From Polytrichum commune (lineage: Eukaryota; Streptophyta; Polytrichopsida; Polytrichales; Polytrichaceae): a stretch of 64,000 bases of DNA. The stretch is from NCBI GenBank assembly GCA_950295325.1, contig OX485804.1:11036001-11100000 (forward strand), written 5' to 3'. The notes beneath the pieces were generated by a model. That model worked only from the letters and a program-made list of their open reading frames with translations. It ran no database searches and was not told where the DNA came from. Shown here piece after piece: positions 34,105 to 47,370 of this stretch. The translations under genes were made by a program, and so were the position numbers. Numbering within the stretch: the stretch's first letter is position 1; the number at the start of each line of letters is the position of its first letter.

Positions 34105-36190
34105 CTTCATTCTTCCTAGTTTCCGTGGATGGGAGGCGTTCCCAACGCCCAGGGCCCTTACCCATAATAAGATCATTTGGGCCCTCTCACTAACATCACC
34201 ACAAGTTCCGGGTGTCATTCCGGGGTCCTCTTTATGCCCATGGTGTTTCGGGCACTCCTTATGGGGAGGTGCGCGACACAGACGTGTCTGACCACTTTGA
34301 TTTGCGGGATCATTGTCCCTAGCTTGTAAGGTCTTCATAAGCTTCCATATGGTCGAAGGTGTATCTCGTGACATGGATTGATTACGTGTTACAACTGCTG
34401 AAGTCACCACCTCCCCTGAAGCCCGAACATATAGTAATCGGGAGTCGACAAACTAGTCTTAGCTCCGAGTGGAGCCGGTGATTCCAAGATTTGTCCAGAT
34501 GATGCCAAATTCTTAAACCTCTCCTCCAAGGTGCCAAAGTAACTCTCAATGACAATTCATGTACCAAACAACTCTCAATGACAATTCATCGGCAATCACA
34601 TACACATACTCCTAAATAAATTTCAATGTTCACAACTTGCTCCCCAATAATTTAAGTATGTGGTGTTCAAATGCCTCCCCTTTATTATTATTTTTAATCA
34701 AAACATCCTCTTATGCCAAGTACCTCTCCCCAATCCGATGTGATAGAAGAATAAGCCAACCACAAATTTGCCGCATTCTCACGCCCTTTACGTGTTCGCA
34801 AATGCTCCCGCGAACTCTCCTTACGATATTTCACATCTTCCGAACCCAAAAACCTTAATATCACTTAAGGCGATTATAAATGTTGATATCGGATTGTCTC
34901 CGAGTCCCTAACTTTGTTCATGATTTAATAAAAACAACCTTGGTAAAAATACTTTTGCAAAAATGTGTCCTTCATTAACTAAAGAATGATACCGCCATCC
35001 CATGAGATTTTAATGCCTCCCCCCAATATGGGAGTGTATTGTATTTTAGTTTTAACAATTTCTTTGTTGCCAACTCAAATCTTCGGTTAATAAAATAAAT
35101 GAAAATAAAATAAAAAGTGAAAAATGTGTCGTCATCCTTACAACTAATGTCTGGTGGTGGGGGGAGCTGCGGGGTAGGTCATTGGCGGGGGGGGTAGGTA
35201 GATGAGGGTAGGTAGTTGGGGGGTGGACCTAGTTAGGGGGGTATAGGATAAAGTACCCGGTTGGGGGGGGGGAGAAAGGGGAGGAAGGGAAGAGGAAGGA
35301 GGGAGGGAGAAGGGAGAAGAAGGGGGGGCAGCCAGCTTGCCACTGGCCATTGCGACATGTTGTAGCTCAGCTGCCAAAGCTAGTAGCTCCCGGAGGGGCT
35401 CCTCCGCCTCTCCTCCTCATTTTTAATTTTTTTTAATGAATTCCTCTCTAAATTGGAATCAAGAATGTTCTTCATATGCTCAATGATGTGAATTCAAGCT
35501 TGCAAACGAACAAATGATAAGAAACTTTGTGGACAATTCAATAATTAATTACCACAATTCACATTGATGTATCATTTACAAGCAAACATTATTCTTCTTG
35601 TTGCTCTATAAATCCGCGGTGTTTTTCGCTCCAACACTCCACAACTTTGTCACTCTTTGTCCTCACGCCCTCCCTTGCGTGTCATATCTCAATAATGAAA
35701 GGAAAAAAAAAACAGGTGGGTTCTTGCCAAGTGAAAAGGAAGAGAGTCAAACCCTTGTAAGAACTTCAATTCTCTTTTCAAATGCACACAATGAGTCAAG
35801 TTATCTCTCATTGTCAACCCTAAACCCCCACCCTTAAGCGTCGTAATCCGGGTGGAAGTCTAAGGTGACATGTAACTAATTAATGCTTCTAGCCCCTTAG
35901 CGTTGAGTCATAGTCATCTCAATGATAAAACTCAATAAAAACACCCAATTCTTTATTCAAAAGAAACGTGAGGTGACAAGTATTGATAAATACATTTATC
36001 CTTCTTAGTTACTGCCCACACCATCACCCACTAAACATCAACCCACAATCCAACTTCAACTACCACACTAAACCACTTGGACTAACTGAGATCACTCTCA
36101 CTTAGTTTCACTAATCCTTAATCAATCCTAGATTCACTACCCTAAATAAAATCTTACTATACCTAAATCCCAAATTAGTGACCGATGTAT
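34105..36190. other. Gene-poor stretch with a G-rich homopurine tract
   Basis: No gene is recognised. Minus-strand frames at 34093-34410 and 34382-34567 lack family resemblance. At about 35144-35336 the + strand is almost pure purine with many runs of four or more G, separated by short TAGG-type spacers. The remainder is AT-rich. Confidence 0.4.
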
Positions 36191-37122
36191 GATTAATCGT
36201 CTCCTCCCCCCTGTCACAGCCCAGCACATCCAGCAGTAGCATGTAGTCACAGGTTCAGTGACCCAGCAGCTTCAGAGGCTTCGACCCTTCGGCAGTTAGC
36301 CCCTGTCCTAGCTCTAGCTCTGTAACCTCAGCTGCCTTTGGTCGACTGCACCCACAACTGCTGACCTCTTCTCCCCTCTTTACCAATCAGCTGAGTTAGA
36401 ACCCAAGGCGCATCACCCGTGAGCCCGATTGTTGTCCACCTTCCATGTCGATAAGCTCTTCCTCTTCTGATCCCCTGTTCCCAACCTCGGATGTGGGTTT
36501 TCGAGGCTCAAAGTCCCCTGGAATCGCAGTAGCCATTGCCGACAACGGCAGATTGGTTGAGTTCCTTGGCAGTTCAGCGCACATGTGCTCACTGAGAGCT
36601 CGATCTACCTGCATGATTCTTCCCCCCCATCCATCACTCAAAACTGATTGCCACCCTTGGCAGAAGCATACTGAATTTGTTGAATCAGTTGGATAGCCGA
36701 TCGCGGCACCTAAATTCCGCTCACAGCTCGGCGTTGGTCGAAGGAAGGAATGAATTTTTCATTCGGCCAATGGCCACCTGCCTTTCACCTCGTTTCAATT
36801 CAGCTCAATCCCGACCCATATCAGTCTTTTCTCATCCTTCCTCTCTCTTGCTGGACGTCTGTTTCCTCCGAAACATCTATCCACAACCCACAGCCGACAT
36901 CCTCTTAATTCCTAGTCCGTTCCCTCCTCAGATCATACCAGTCTGCCAACCGCTTCATCCACTTCCAAATCCCAGCTATCAGCTAGCCATTGTCGCATCA
37001 GGTAAGGGATCTTGCCCTTACCTTGTTCAGCCACATTACCTTGTCCATTCACTAAACCCTGACCAACGTCCTGTCATTCAACCACCGCTGCAGACCAGAA
37101 CCTTCAGCCTCCCGGCCAGCTT

Positions 37123-37158
<36 letters not shown>

Positions 37159-37610
37159 CCGCTTCCTCCACTTCCCGGGCTTAGCCTTTTCGAACAGTAA
37201 CCGAAATTCACTAGGGTACATGGCCCAGGGGTCTAACTCGGACACCCCTAACACCCCAAAAGGTCACTAACCCAGCCTTGGCAAACGCTTCCCCCGCCTA
37301 ACTCAAACATCTATTTGACCCAACTTGCACACCCAATCCCCCCAGTTTAAACTCTACATCCCAACCCATTAAGCCAAGCTCTATGCTATCATTCTAACAA
37401 CACTTTACCGAACACCCTTCTCATCCACAACCCAAAACTAAACACACCATTCAAACTATCTCAATCAAGACCCAAACCTAAACCTTGCACTCTTTTTATG
37501 CTTTTTGATTGATTAATAAAATTCTGAACCCGAATTTAATTGTAGCCAAGGGTTAAGAACAACTGTGGGCTCATTTCTGGGCTCACACTCATTCTACCAC
37601 AGAAGAATTC
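36191..37610. other. C-rich block with a GA microsatellite
   Basis: The stretch is pyrimidine-rich with a (GA)n run at 37126-37155. The 197-codon open frame at 36677-37270 is compositionally biased, contains the microsatellite, and resembles no family, so I do not call a gene. The block ends in AT-rich text and GGGCTCACACTC, similar to the end of the 24620-25730 block. Confidence 0.3.
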
Positions 37611-40600
37611 AAGAGTGTAAGTAGGGGGAGAAAAACTGAAGATTTATTGCAAAAACATGCAATTTTCACCTCACACAAGCTCTCTTCACACACTCACTCA
37701 TAATGCTTGACTTGGCAAGAATGCCAAGCCAAAAAAAAGGCTCCTCACTTAGAAGCATCTTTCCAACTTCTAATATTCATCCATCCAAATATAAATGAAT
37801 GAAATCCCACGGATAAGGTACGGCTACCGATGCCGCATACCGTGACAGATACCTCAACCCAATGTGACAGTAACCCTTATAAACACTAGCTTAGTCTTTC
37901 ATGTGACCTATTTTCAGGGATGTTTTTGTTTGATTATTTTAAGTGATAGAAAAACCTTAACTACAATAACATATGAATAAATTATCAATAAATTTGTAAT
38001 CAACAATTATAAGCTTGATAATTTGTAAAGGATCCTCTTTCAAAACACATGTGTTGTATAGCCCCTATATTTATATACCAAGTAAGATCTGATTTTTCCT
38101 TCATTATTAATGCAACAACATAGAGTTTGTACACCTTCATAACAACATTAGATTTTGTTGTTATTATTAATAGCATTTACAACTATTCTAATCTTGCATT
38201 CTTTGATTACATGTCTATATTTCTTGTAGTAATTTTTTTTTATCAAATAAAGGTTTCTCCGTTTCAAAGGTTTTAGAACTACATTCTCCTTTTGAATTGA
38301 AGAATTTCTTAGGATTCTTATTAAATATAGGCTTTCCATTATTATTATTTTTTGTAAAGGGCTAAATGTGTTATCTGAAGTTAGATTCAATTTTGTTTAA
38401 GAATTTCCTCTTGTATTGAGTTTGTAATTAAAGATTGTTATGTTAAATGTGATTGTCTTCGTCAAAGTAAATACAACCTATTAATTTTGAACTACTACAC
38501 ATCCGGCAAACAATTGTTCCAAATGGGCTTGAAATACATGAATGTGTTTTGTAATACTATCATTTTCTTTCATCTTTAATGTGTGCAGCTTATCCTTTAG
38601 ATACAATTTGGTCACGACGTCTTAAGATTCAAACAATCTTATTAATTTTGTTCATGCTAATGTTGTTGTCTTGTATTATTGGATATGCGAGACTACATTA
38701 TTATCAAGGCCATTGTTAATTATTGTAAAAATCATTGTTCTCTATCCTCCACACATTCATTCTTTCTGCTCTTACAACAAGCAAAGGAACAATTCTAACA
38801 GCTATATGTGTTATTGTAGGTGCCACTGGTGTTACTTATGTTTTGTCAACTAATGACCATAAGTTTTTTTGCCTTGAAGATTAATGTGAGTTTGTGTTTT
38901 CAAATGTTAAAATAGTTTGTCAAATTTAGAAACGTGACTCGTATCTATTTTTTGTGGCATTTAAAAAAAATGATATCAATTATCTCCCTTCCAGATTATA
39001 TTGTGCTCAAATTCAAGAACTTGGCATAAATTGAGTAAGGGGAAACAATTAATATATCATCTGAAAAGTAGTATAGTCTTATAATTCTTTCATCTCTCTC
39101 AATGCTTGAATGTATGACCTTTCATTTCTAAGGTTAATCATATCGAGTATATCAAGCATTTCGTCTTCCTTATCACAAGTGTCTTTACAAGTGATTGATC
39201 TTATACACATGGTGAAGACGAAGACGAGAGGTCAAAAGAAATTAACTTAGTTTGATACTATGTTAGAATTATAAAAGAAGTATAAAGATAAGACATAATG
39301 CTAAGTGCAATGAAATGAAGAAAATTTACGTATTAATAAATATACATTTTGTACTTATCCAAGAGTTACAAAGAAATGTCACAACTATATGTTTAAAAGG
39401 TTACAACTATTGCTACAGAAGATTGCAATTCTAGCTTTATTTCTACGTATAGTTTTTCACTAGTACACTCTATTATGTATATAGATCTTATAGGGTAGAT
39501 AATATTGTTTGTAGTGATTTTTATCAAGCTCCCCTAGTCAGAGACAAATGAATGTTTCAAAAATTGAACAACGGACTAAATTCATTAGCACGTAGTTTTT
39601 TGAATGATTATATAAAATGTTATGAATCGAGTACAATGATGCACCAAAATGATCGTTTTATATCAATATACTTAACCTATTAATTTACCATATTTCAAAA
39701 AAGTAAATAATATATTTAAAATCATATTTAATTGATGTACTTCCAAATAATTCTTAAAAAAATCATGTATTTCCAAAATAAAGATACAATGGCACACAAG
39801 ATAAATATTTTTGAAAATATGGAAGGTCTTGCTTATCATTTTGAGGTAGTATATATTGAATATAACTTTTTACCTGAAAATTTTGAAATTTCAAATGATC
39901 ATAGCAAAAACATTCGATTACATACACTAACAAAAGGGTTTTTTTAATTTAAAAAAAACATGTTGATGGAGGTTTGTGCATGATGTTATGCATAACATGA
40001 TGGTTTTTTAAAATGGAATTGATGGTTTTTTCAAGATAAGTATATTCGTAAATTCTAGATTAATTTCTTTTATATGATTTTTAAATATAAAAGTTGAATC
40101 TTCAACACACTTAACAAATGTTCATTTACATCAAGACAAGAATATAAATCTTATCGGGACACCAATTGAACTCTAAACAAAAAAAATATAAATTGGAAAA
40201 AAAATATGATGAAATAATAATTTGTTCGTCAATGACAGTAAATCATCACATTAAATCAAAGTTTATAATAGCAACATTTAATGAAGGACATAAAAAGGCT
40301 ATTTATATGATAACATCTAACCATCCTATGCCAATTCTAATATTTTTTATAAATATTTTAGAGCATTTACTTTGTAAAGTTTCATTAGCATGTAAACATT
40401 ATATTTGTGATGATTTTAATATAGATTTTACATGTCACTATGTGATCATATGTGATCATTCTAAATACAAGTTAGTCTATATTTGAGTTTATATTCATCC
40501 ATGATTTTACATATCAATTATTCGTCAAGTTCGATCACCATGGTTGTACGTGCGTTGTAAATAATTTTACAAAATATTTGAAAGAATGAAAAAAAAAATG

Positions 40601-41417
40601 GAATTTTTTATTCCTCAAAATGTATTTATATTATAAATCATTTAATGTTAATATATAAAATTTTGTGTATGAAATTTTAGCTCTAAATTAAATTTAGACT
40701 TGCTAAATGTCTATCATCACCTAACAAACACCACATAAAGTATATGTTAAAGCTTAAAGTTATTTTGATCATCATTACAAATTAATGACAAAGCATTTTT
40801 CCATGACATTTGTCATGGAGGATTTGATACTATAACCATCATTTCATTAATATGATAAATAATGGGTGATCACTAGTAGTAATTCCTTATAGTCTAGAGA
40901 TGCTTATATCAATTTTCTCAATATTATTGCAAAGTAGATTAATAAAGTTGAAAGACAAACTAAAATATTGTGATCACAATTATTTTATGGAAAAATGTAT
41001 TTTAAAATTAGATGAAAATCACACAAAAATTGAGTCAGAACTTCTAATGACATTCATTCATGTACATGTTCAAAGATATGTTGGACAGTGTATAACAATA
41101 TAAGTCAAAAATAAAAAATAAAAAAATCTATAATATTGTTTTTAGGCAACAACATTTTTCATTTACAAGACATGAAAATGCAATATAAAAACAAGAGCTG
41201 ATACTCGATTTGTGCAACAATCACATATTTTGTACACTACAACATTTGAATTATTGAAACTTCTGAAACACTTCTAAGTCACCTTCGAATGATGACCATA
41301 CATTGTCTTCAAGAAAAAATAACAATGAAATAAAGATTAAACTAAACGCAAATGTGAAACAAGCACATTTGTTTATATGTGTCATGTATACATCACATGT
41401 AGAAGAAAAAAATATAA
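37611..41417. other. AT-rich stretch, mostly unrecognised
   Basis: Base composition changes to strongly AT-rich, unlike both neighbours. Several short frames are open by chance of composition. The only hint of homology is at 40166-40486. No tRNA, rRNA or repeat ends were found. Confidence 0.4.
40166..40486 (+). pseudogene. Weak LINE endonuclease-like relic
   Basis: A 106-codon frame contains IYMITSNHPMP followed by about 20 residues and then KHYICDDFNIDF. The spacing recalls the part of non-LTR retrotransposon AP-endonucleases that reads Y-x-x-P then (I/V)ICGDFN(I/V)D, with D in place of the conserved G. A second frame at 40900-41103 in the same strand may be related. The AT bias makes chance resemblance possible. 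Confidence 0.2.
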
Positions 41418-44164
41418 GTTTGTGCGATTTGATATGAGGACAATTGTATACTCAATTACAATGGCAATGTGCACAATTATTCCCACCTAAATCAAGACAT
41501 AAGAAAAACCACTCAACGTCGAGGATGCAAAGTTTGTACTCTCCAATCAAAAGGTCATAGAGGAATGAATGAAGATCGGCAAGCCTTGAAAACAAGGCCA
41601 CAAATATGTTTATACTCGGTGCATTATAAGAAATATAAAAACCTAAAATATAACATGTACATCATAGTTTTTTAAAACAAAAATCTTATTTATAATATAT
41701 AGACAATTAAATATTTTAATGTATTTTAATGTATGTTCAAGTTTATGAGAATAATTGTAATCCACAACAACAAACCCTATATATACATCCACTCAGTCCA
41801 ATTATTATTCTCTCAACCCTTTTGTAATTTTATTCAATTAAGTCCATATGACCTATGCTTGTACTCCAATTTGCATGGTAGAGGCATCTTGGAAATATGG
41901 TCTTGGAATCAGTTGGATGGCCATGTAGTGTAAGCAAGCACACTTGGCAATGTGTGCAAAGTCGCTTTGAGTGAAAGCAATTTTCTTCAATGTGTGCAAA
42001 AAAATGATTATATATATAATTATTAGGTGTTATAATTTCGGGTGATAAATGAGTAGCTTTGGTCCTTGACCAACATTTGAGAAGAAGGTGCACAAAATCC
42101 AAGAAAGGTTTGGTTATAGGTATATATAGTAAATAACCATGGATTGGCACAAGCAAAGTGGACAACTACATTTGTAGTCTTTCATAAGAAAAGATAGAGC
42201 CTCACGGTTCTACCGTTCTCTTGTTTTAAAAAACTTCACTCATAAAGGTTTCAAGCAACCATTGCATGGTCTACATGACATATTGTATGAGACTCCAACA
42301 AGTTTCAAATTAATTTCTTTCAGTTTAGGAGATAAAAATACATACAGGTACAAGGAGGAAGTGGATATAGGTCATCACAAAAAAAAATCATGTGTATTAA
42401 ATCAATGTCATTTGTACAAGCCGAATCTCATACCTTTGTGTTATTTGTTTTCATATATGCATGGGCCCAAATGAAAGAAGAAAAATAATAACTAACTATA
42501 GTGTTTATGATAAACATATGTGGGGTGGGTTGTAGGCATAATTATAGGGTGACTCACCTTTCAATACACTATAGTGTGGCCCACGATATACACCAAAGCA
42601 CATGAAAATAACATAGACCATATACTTGACATAATCGTTTTGCATCAATCTCTCCACATACATGTCCTACCAATGCGCCTTTATTGAAATTCATATTAGT
42701 ACATAAAGAAATTTTTTGTAGACTTTCTATTTTGGACAAATAACATATTCAAAATGATTATTTTTGAGGAAATGATTTAATTTTTTATTTGAGAATAAAT
42801 AAATTACTCTAATCTTAGATTCAAAGCTGCCAAGGTAGGATGGATGTAAATTGGATTTCACTTTGTTGAAAGTTTCTTGAGTTCAAGTGTCCATATGTTT
42901 GAATCAAGGATGGTTTACGTTTGGGTCAAAATCCAAAGACAACTTTGTGATTCAACGATTTCCGTGGTTGAGAGCATGAAATTGACCCCCGAAATAGTTG
43001 CGGATTACCTATATATATTGCACAAACACATGACCACATTGTGCACAATTGAGACACCACACCTCAAACAAAGTAGACATGCATGATTCAAGTACTTACC
43101 TTAATTGGATACTTATATTTCATTGGTACGTGGTTCAGTGTGACTCCAAAAGAAAAAGAAAAAGAAGATATATGTATATGAAAGAAATTGGACAACGTGC
43201 TCAAAATATGATAACAATTTTAGGCTCAATAATCAACATAGTGATTTGGGAGACCTGTACGACCATTTAATGAGCACAAGAATCTTCACTTTGATATTGA
43301 TTAAGATATTCATGTGGGCTCCCAAAACCATGAGGAAAGTGGCTATGGACTCACTTTGGATGCGACAACCATCTCGTACTAATTGCGTGTTTTCATACCC
43401 TAGGACGATCGGTAAAAGTAACCATTTAAGACCTATTCATCCAAGTTGCGTATGGCAGACGTTAAAGTACCTCCTACGAACTTGTAGGAGGAGGCAAATA
43501 CAAGTTGGGGAAGCCAATAGATTATTTTTAAAGATTTTCTCAACCCAACCGAAAATTGTTGCCCATCCTGCCCAACTTCGGAAAAATATTGCCCTTGCAT
43601 TCTTGAAGGTTGTTTGCCCACAAATCCCATATCGAGTGCACTTCACCTTGAAGGTCTAAAAGTCCAACATATATGTGCACTTCCAATTAGTAAATAAGCA
43701 ATTGGACATCGTTCTTAAAACACGATAACAATTCTAAGCTCAATAATCAACACAGTGATTTGGGAGACGTATATTAGCAACCAACATTGGAATGAGACTA
43801 GAACAAAACAAAGAACCATCCAACCAAATGGGGAATAGAAAAAAGGATCAACGAACGAGAGCAGAAACGGGAGCAACAAACCACCAACACCAAGACATAA
43901 GCAAAGATGGGAGAAGGAGCAGCAAAGAGAAAGGCCATGGAAGCATGGTAATTCCGGGTACTAGGTCCATATATACAACTAATGAGTTAAGAAGGTATGG
44001 GTATCAACCCCGGTTGTTATCCGGCCATGGAACGTGTAATAAACCCGGATACCACGAGGGTATTTAGGGGAGACCATTAAAGTTTCCGGTTATTAGCAAG
44101 CCTTGTAATTAAAGGTTTAATAAGCTTAGAATTAGTAAGTAGTGAGTAGTGGACCACATCCGCC

Positions 44165-44269
44165 ACTACACTAAATAGGTAGATTAGTGTTAGATGAAGA
44201 TTAGTGTTAGATGCAATAGTTACGTCGACTATTAGTGTTTCCAACACTAATCGACCTATTTAGTGTAGT
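44165..44269. repeat. Short perfect-looking hairpin, 27-nt arms
   Basis: Arms 44165-44191 and 44243-44269 pair at 26 of 27 positions; the outer part is ACTACACTAAATAGGT. The loop of 51 nt again contains ATTAGTGTT. CACTA-like ends suggest a tiny MITE, though no flanking duplication is clear. Confidence 0.6.
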
Positions 44270-44949
44270 AAGATACTTGAGAGTGGTGAACTCATTAAGA
44301 ATTAGTAAGCTACATAGCAAGCCACTTAGGATTAGTATGCTCCATGTGATTAAATACCATATTGCCCACATAGGTGAGGTAACCAAAAGTGCCAGTTAAT
44401 GACTTCTTGGACTACTCTCTAAAACTTCCCTGTACCTAGATTGTATTTGGTAGATCGTAGGACATAATCTACCACATTAGGGATGGAAAAGAAGATGAAG
44501 GAGATATGTTCTCTTTTTAAAGAGTGTGAAACAATATAACTCATATTCTTAAAAGAACTAGAAGATATGGGCATGTAGGAGGACGGCACATGTTAGACAC
44601 CACCTCCTATTACATATAGAGTTAGGATTGGTGTTAGAACACCTTATTCACAACAATAGGCTACACGAGAGCTAGGTCCTTCATATTTTTCATCATTATG
44701 AATACAAGAGCTTCAAGTTAGAGAGAATGACTCAAAGATGCCTCTTTGAGAATTGATAAGAAAATATGAGGTTGGTAGAGGCATTATCACCCGGATAGAG
44801 ATGAAATCTCCTCTTCATGGTAAGAGAGTGTCTAACAACAACTTGATTGCTATTAAATTGCTCTCTACACATGCTCCAACGAAAAGAAGTTCCAAGAACA
44901 AAGACTAACAATTAGGGGACTAGGAAGAAAAATCGAGAGAGAAAAAAAG

Positions 44950-45480
44950 TTGTTGGAACGAAAGGAACTTGGTTACTTGGCTACTTGGACACTTAGTTAG
45001 TCGTTGACAAGAGACTTGTTATTTGGTAACTTGGGTACTTGGTTGCTTAGTGATTTGGAGGAAAAGTTAACTTGTTACTTGGTTAATCAACTACTTAGCG
45101 ATTTGGAGGAAAAGTTAAGTTGGTTACTTGCCTACTTGGATACTTAGATACTTGAAGAAAAAAAAAAAAAAACTAATTATTTCAAAAGAGGAAAAGACAA
45201 CTGAGGCACATGAAGACAAAACAACGCTACAACATATGAGGAGAAGTTGACACGATCTAGATCAATGCTTAGAAGTAGCACTTGAGCTTAAAAAGACAAC
45301 TGCGGTACATGAAAAGTTACAACACACGAGGGGAAGATAACAAATCTCAATCAATTCTTAGAAGTAACACTTGAGCTTAAAGAGACAACTGTGATACATG
45401 AAGAAGTTCAGCACAAGAAGAAAATTATGAACAATCAAGTTGATAAATTAGAAGCAACATTTGGTCGGACGAAACTACTT
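44950..45480 (+). repeat. TACTTGG-rich repeats, then three ~90-bp tandem units with coiled-coil coding sense
   Basis: About 44960-45160 is a degenerate array of TTACTTGG-type words. Then units at about 45196-45294, 45295-45383 and 45384-45470 repeat GACAACTG, ACATGAAGA and CTTGAGCTTAAA. The last unit reads, open, as an acidic-basic helix-like peptide (LELKETTVIHEEVQ then NNQVDKLEATFG) to a stop at about 45504. Earlier units are interrupted in the same frame. Probably a relic of a repeat-containing coiled-coil protein, possibly carried by a mobile element. Confidence 0.35.
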
Positions 45481-46877
45481 GAAGAGATATCATCAAGAAA
45501 ATAGTTCACTACAAAAGAGGATTTTAAAGTTATACTTCAAAGTCCATGATAATGAATACAAGATAGAGGAGCTTTGACAATGAGAACGAAGACACCTACC
45601 AATACAACAAGGGAAGACATCCGAAAATCAAAAGAAGATAACAACAAGTGACAAGGAGATTAGCCATCTTAATCCGAATGACACTGTAAATCACTACGAT
45701 ACGGTCAACCCTAGGAATAAGTGGATGAAGTTGAGCACTACAACCTACATGACCATTTAATGAGCACAAGAATCTTCACTTTGGTATTGATTAAGATATT
45801 CATGTGGGCTCCAAAAACCATGAGGAAAGTGGATGTGGCCTCGGTTTGGATTCGATAACCATCTCGTACTAATTACGTGTTTTCATATCCTAGGAAGGTC
45901 GGTAAAAGTAACCATTTAAGACCCATCCACCCAAGTTGCGTATGGCGGACGTTAAAGTACCTCCTATGAGCTTGTAGGGGGAGGCAAATACGAGTTGGGA
46001 AAGCCAATAGATTCTTTTTTGAGATTTTTCCAACCTGACCAAAAATTGTTGCCCGCCCCACCCAACTTCACCTTCAAAGCCTAAAATCCAATATATATGT
46101 GCACTTCCAATTAGTAAATAAGCTATTGGACAACGTGATTTCATTCCACAAGTGAAACCATCAATAAACCACGTAATTAACTTGGAGGTCAAAACATTAC
46201 GAAATCCTCATTAACATTGAGGTTATAGTTTATGTGACTTGCCATTTGAAAGTGTCTTTTTCATTCTAAGATGAAACTTAAATTAGTGTGATGATTTAAT
46301 ACGCATATTTTATAATAAAAAAAGGGGTAATGCCTTCTACCTTCACAAGTATTCATACGCACTCAAACTAATTAAGTGTGATTATATGTAACTAAGCCTA
46401 ACTAACTGTAATTGAGCGCAAGGCCTAAGTTTCTACATGTATTCAATACACATTTGAGCCAAATAAGCCTGATTAAGTATTACCTAAAATATTATAATAC
46501 ATACATATTAAACCATATCTCTAATTTAAATTTCAGTTTAGAATGACAAAGACACTTTCAAATTCTAAGTCACAAAAATTATAACCTCAATGTTGATGAG
46601 GATTTTGTAATGTTTCGGACTTCCAAGTTAATTACATGCCTTATTTATGGTTTCACTTGCAAAATGAAATCCCAATCAATTGCTTATTTACTTATTGAAA
46701 GTGCACATATATATCAGATTTTAGATCTTGAGAGTGAACTGCACTCAATATGAAATTTGTGGACAGGAACTTTCAAGAATGCAAGGGCAACATTTTTTTC
46801 GAAGTTGGGCAGGGTGGACAACAATTTTCAGTTGGGTGAGAAAATCTCAAAAAAATTCTGGGGTGCTGCCTCAGCCC

Positions 46878-47370
46878 ATATCTGCCTACCGTTGTGTATA
46901 TCTAAAGGCTAACATTCTCCTAGCATCGGAACGCTTCAACCATAGCCCTCCTTCCCATTACGTCCTAATGATCTCTGGATCAGGAAGATAATATCTCGCA
47001 TTGTGCAATCTACAAGCTCAAAATGGAGATAATCAAGGTGGAAAATGTTGGTGTCGGGTACATACAGAGAGGCTAAAATCGTTTCAATAGAGAGAAGATT
47101 GTTCATGCATCAATGACAGAAGATTGCTAATACATAAGCTTACATCGCAGACTTTTCGTATAAATAGGAGCACAAGGGAAGCACATAATAACAGAACAAA
47201 GTTTCCGAGAAAGACGAGAATACTCAGGAGCTTCAATGTGCACACACTGATGTAAAGTTGGAAACAACTCAACGAAGCCGACTTAGCAAGCAGGGAAGGA
47301 AGATTGATCGATCGATCGATCGACAGACAATATTGGAGCAAGCAATTCGATTTTACAGAGGACGGGAGAG
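46878..47370 (+). promoter_or_regulatory. Upstream region and probable 5' leader of NUDT3-B
   Basis: It corresponds to 11041-11526 of copy A and contains the same (GATC)n run at 47306-47323. In B it directly follows the repeat flank, with no transposon between them. Confidence 0.4.

Larger units (their letters stand above)
41418..46877. repeat. Repeat-rich non-coding left flank of copy B
   Basis: No gene is seen. A segment of about 400 bp (43260-43670) recurs in direct orientation at 45746-46130, only in B. Arms at about 46010-46330 and 46510-46870 are inverted copies, forming a foldback of about 860 bp. The repeat of 6183-6370 lies at 42043-42232. Confidence 0.6.

Noticed and set aside
36677-37270. 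197-codon open frame in the C-rich block
   Set aside because: Composition bias, a GA microsatellite read as RERERE, no family resemblance and no splice context; open by composition.
24620-37610. Pairing the two C-rich blocks as the LTRs of one element
   Set aside because: Similar make-up and endings, but no base-level alignment could be seen and no flanking duplication; left as unassigned.
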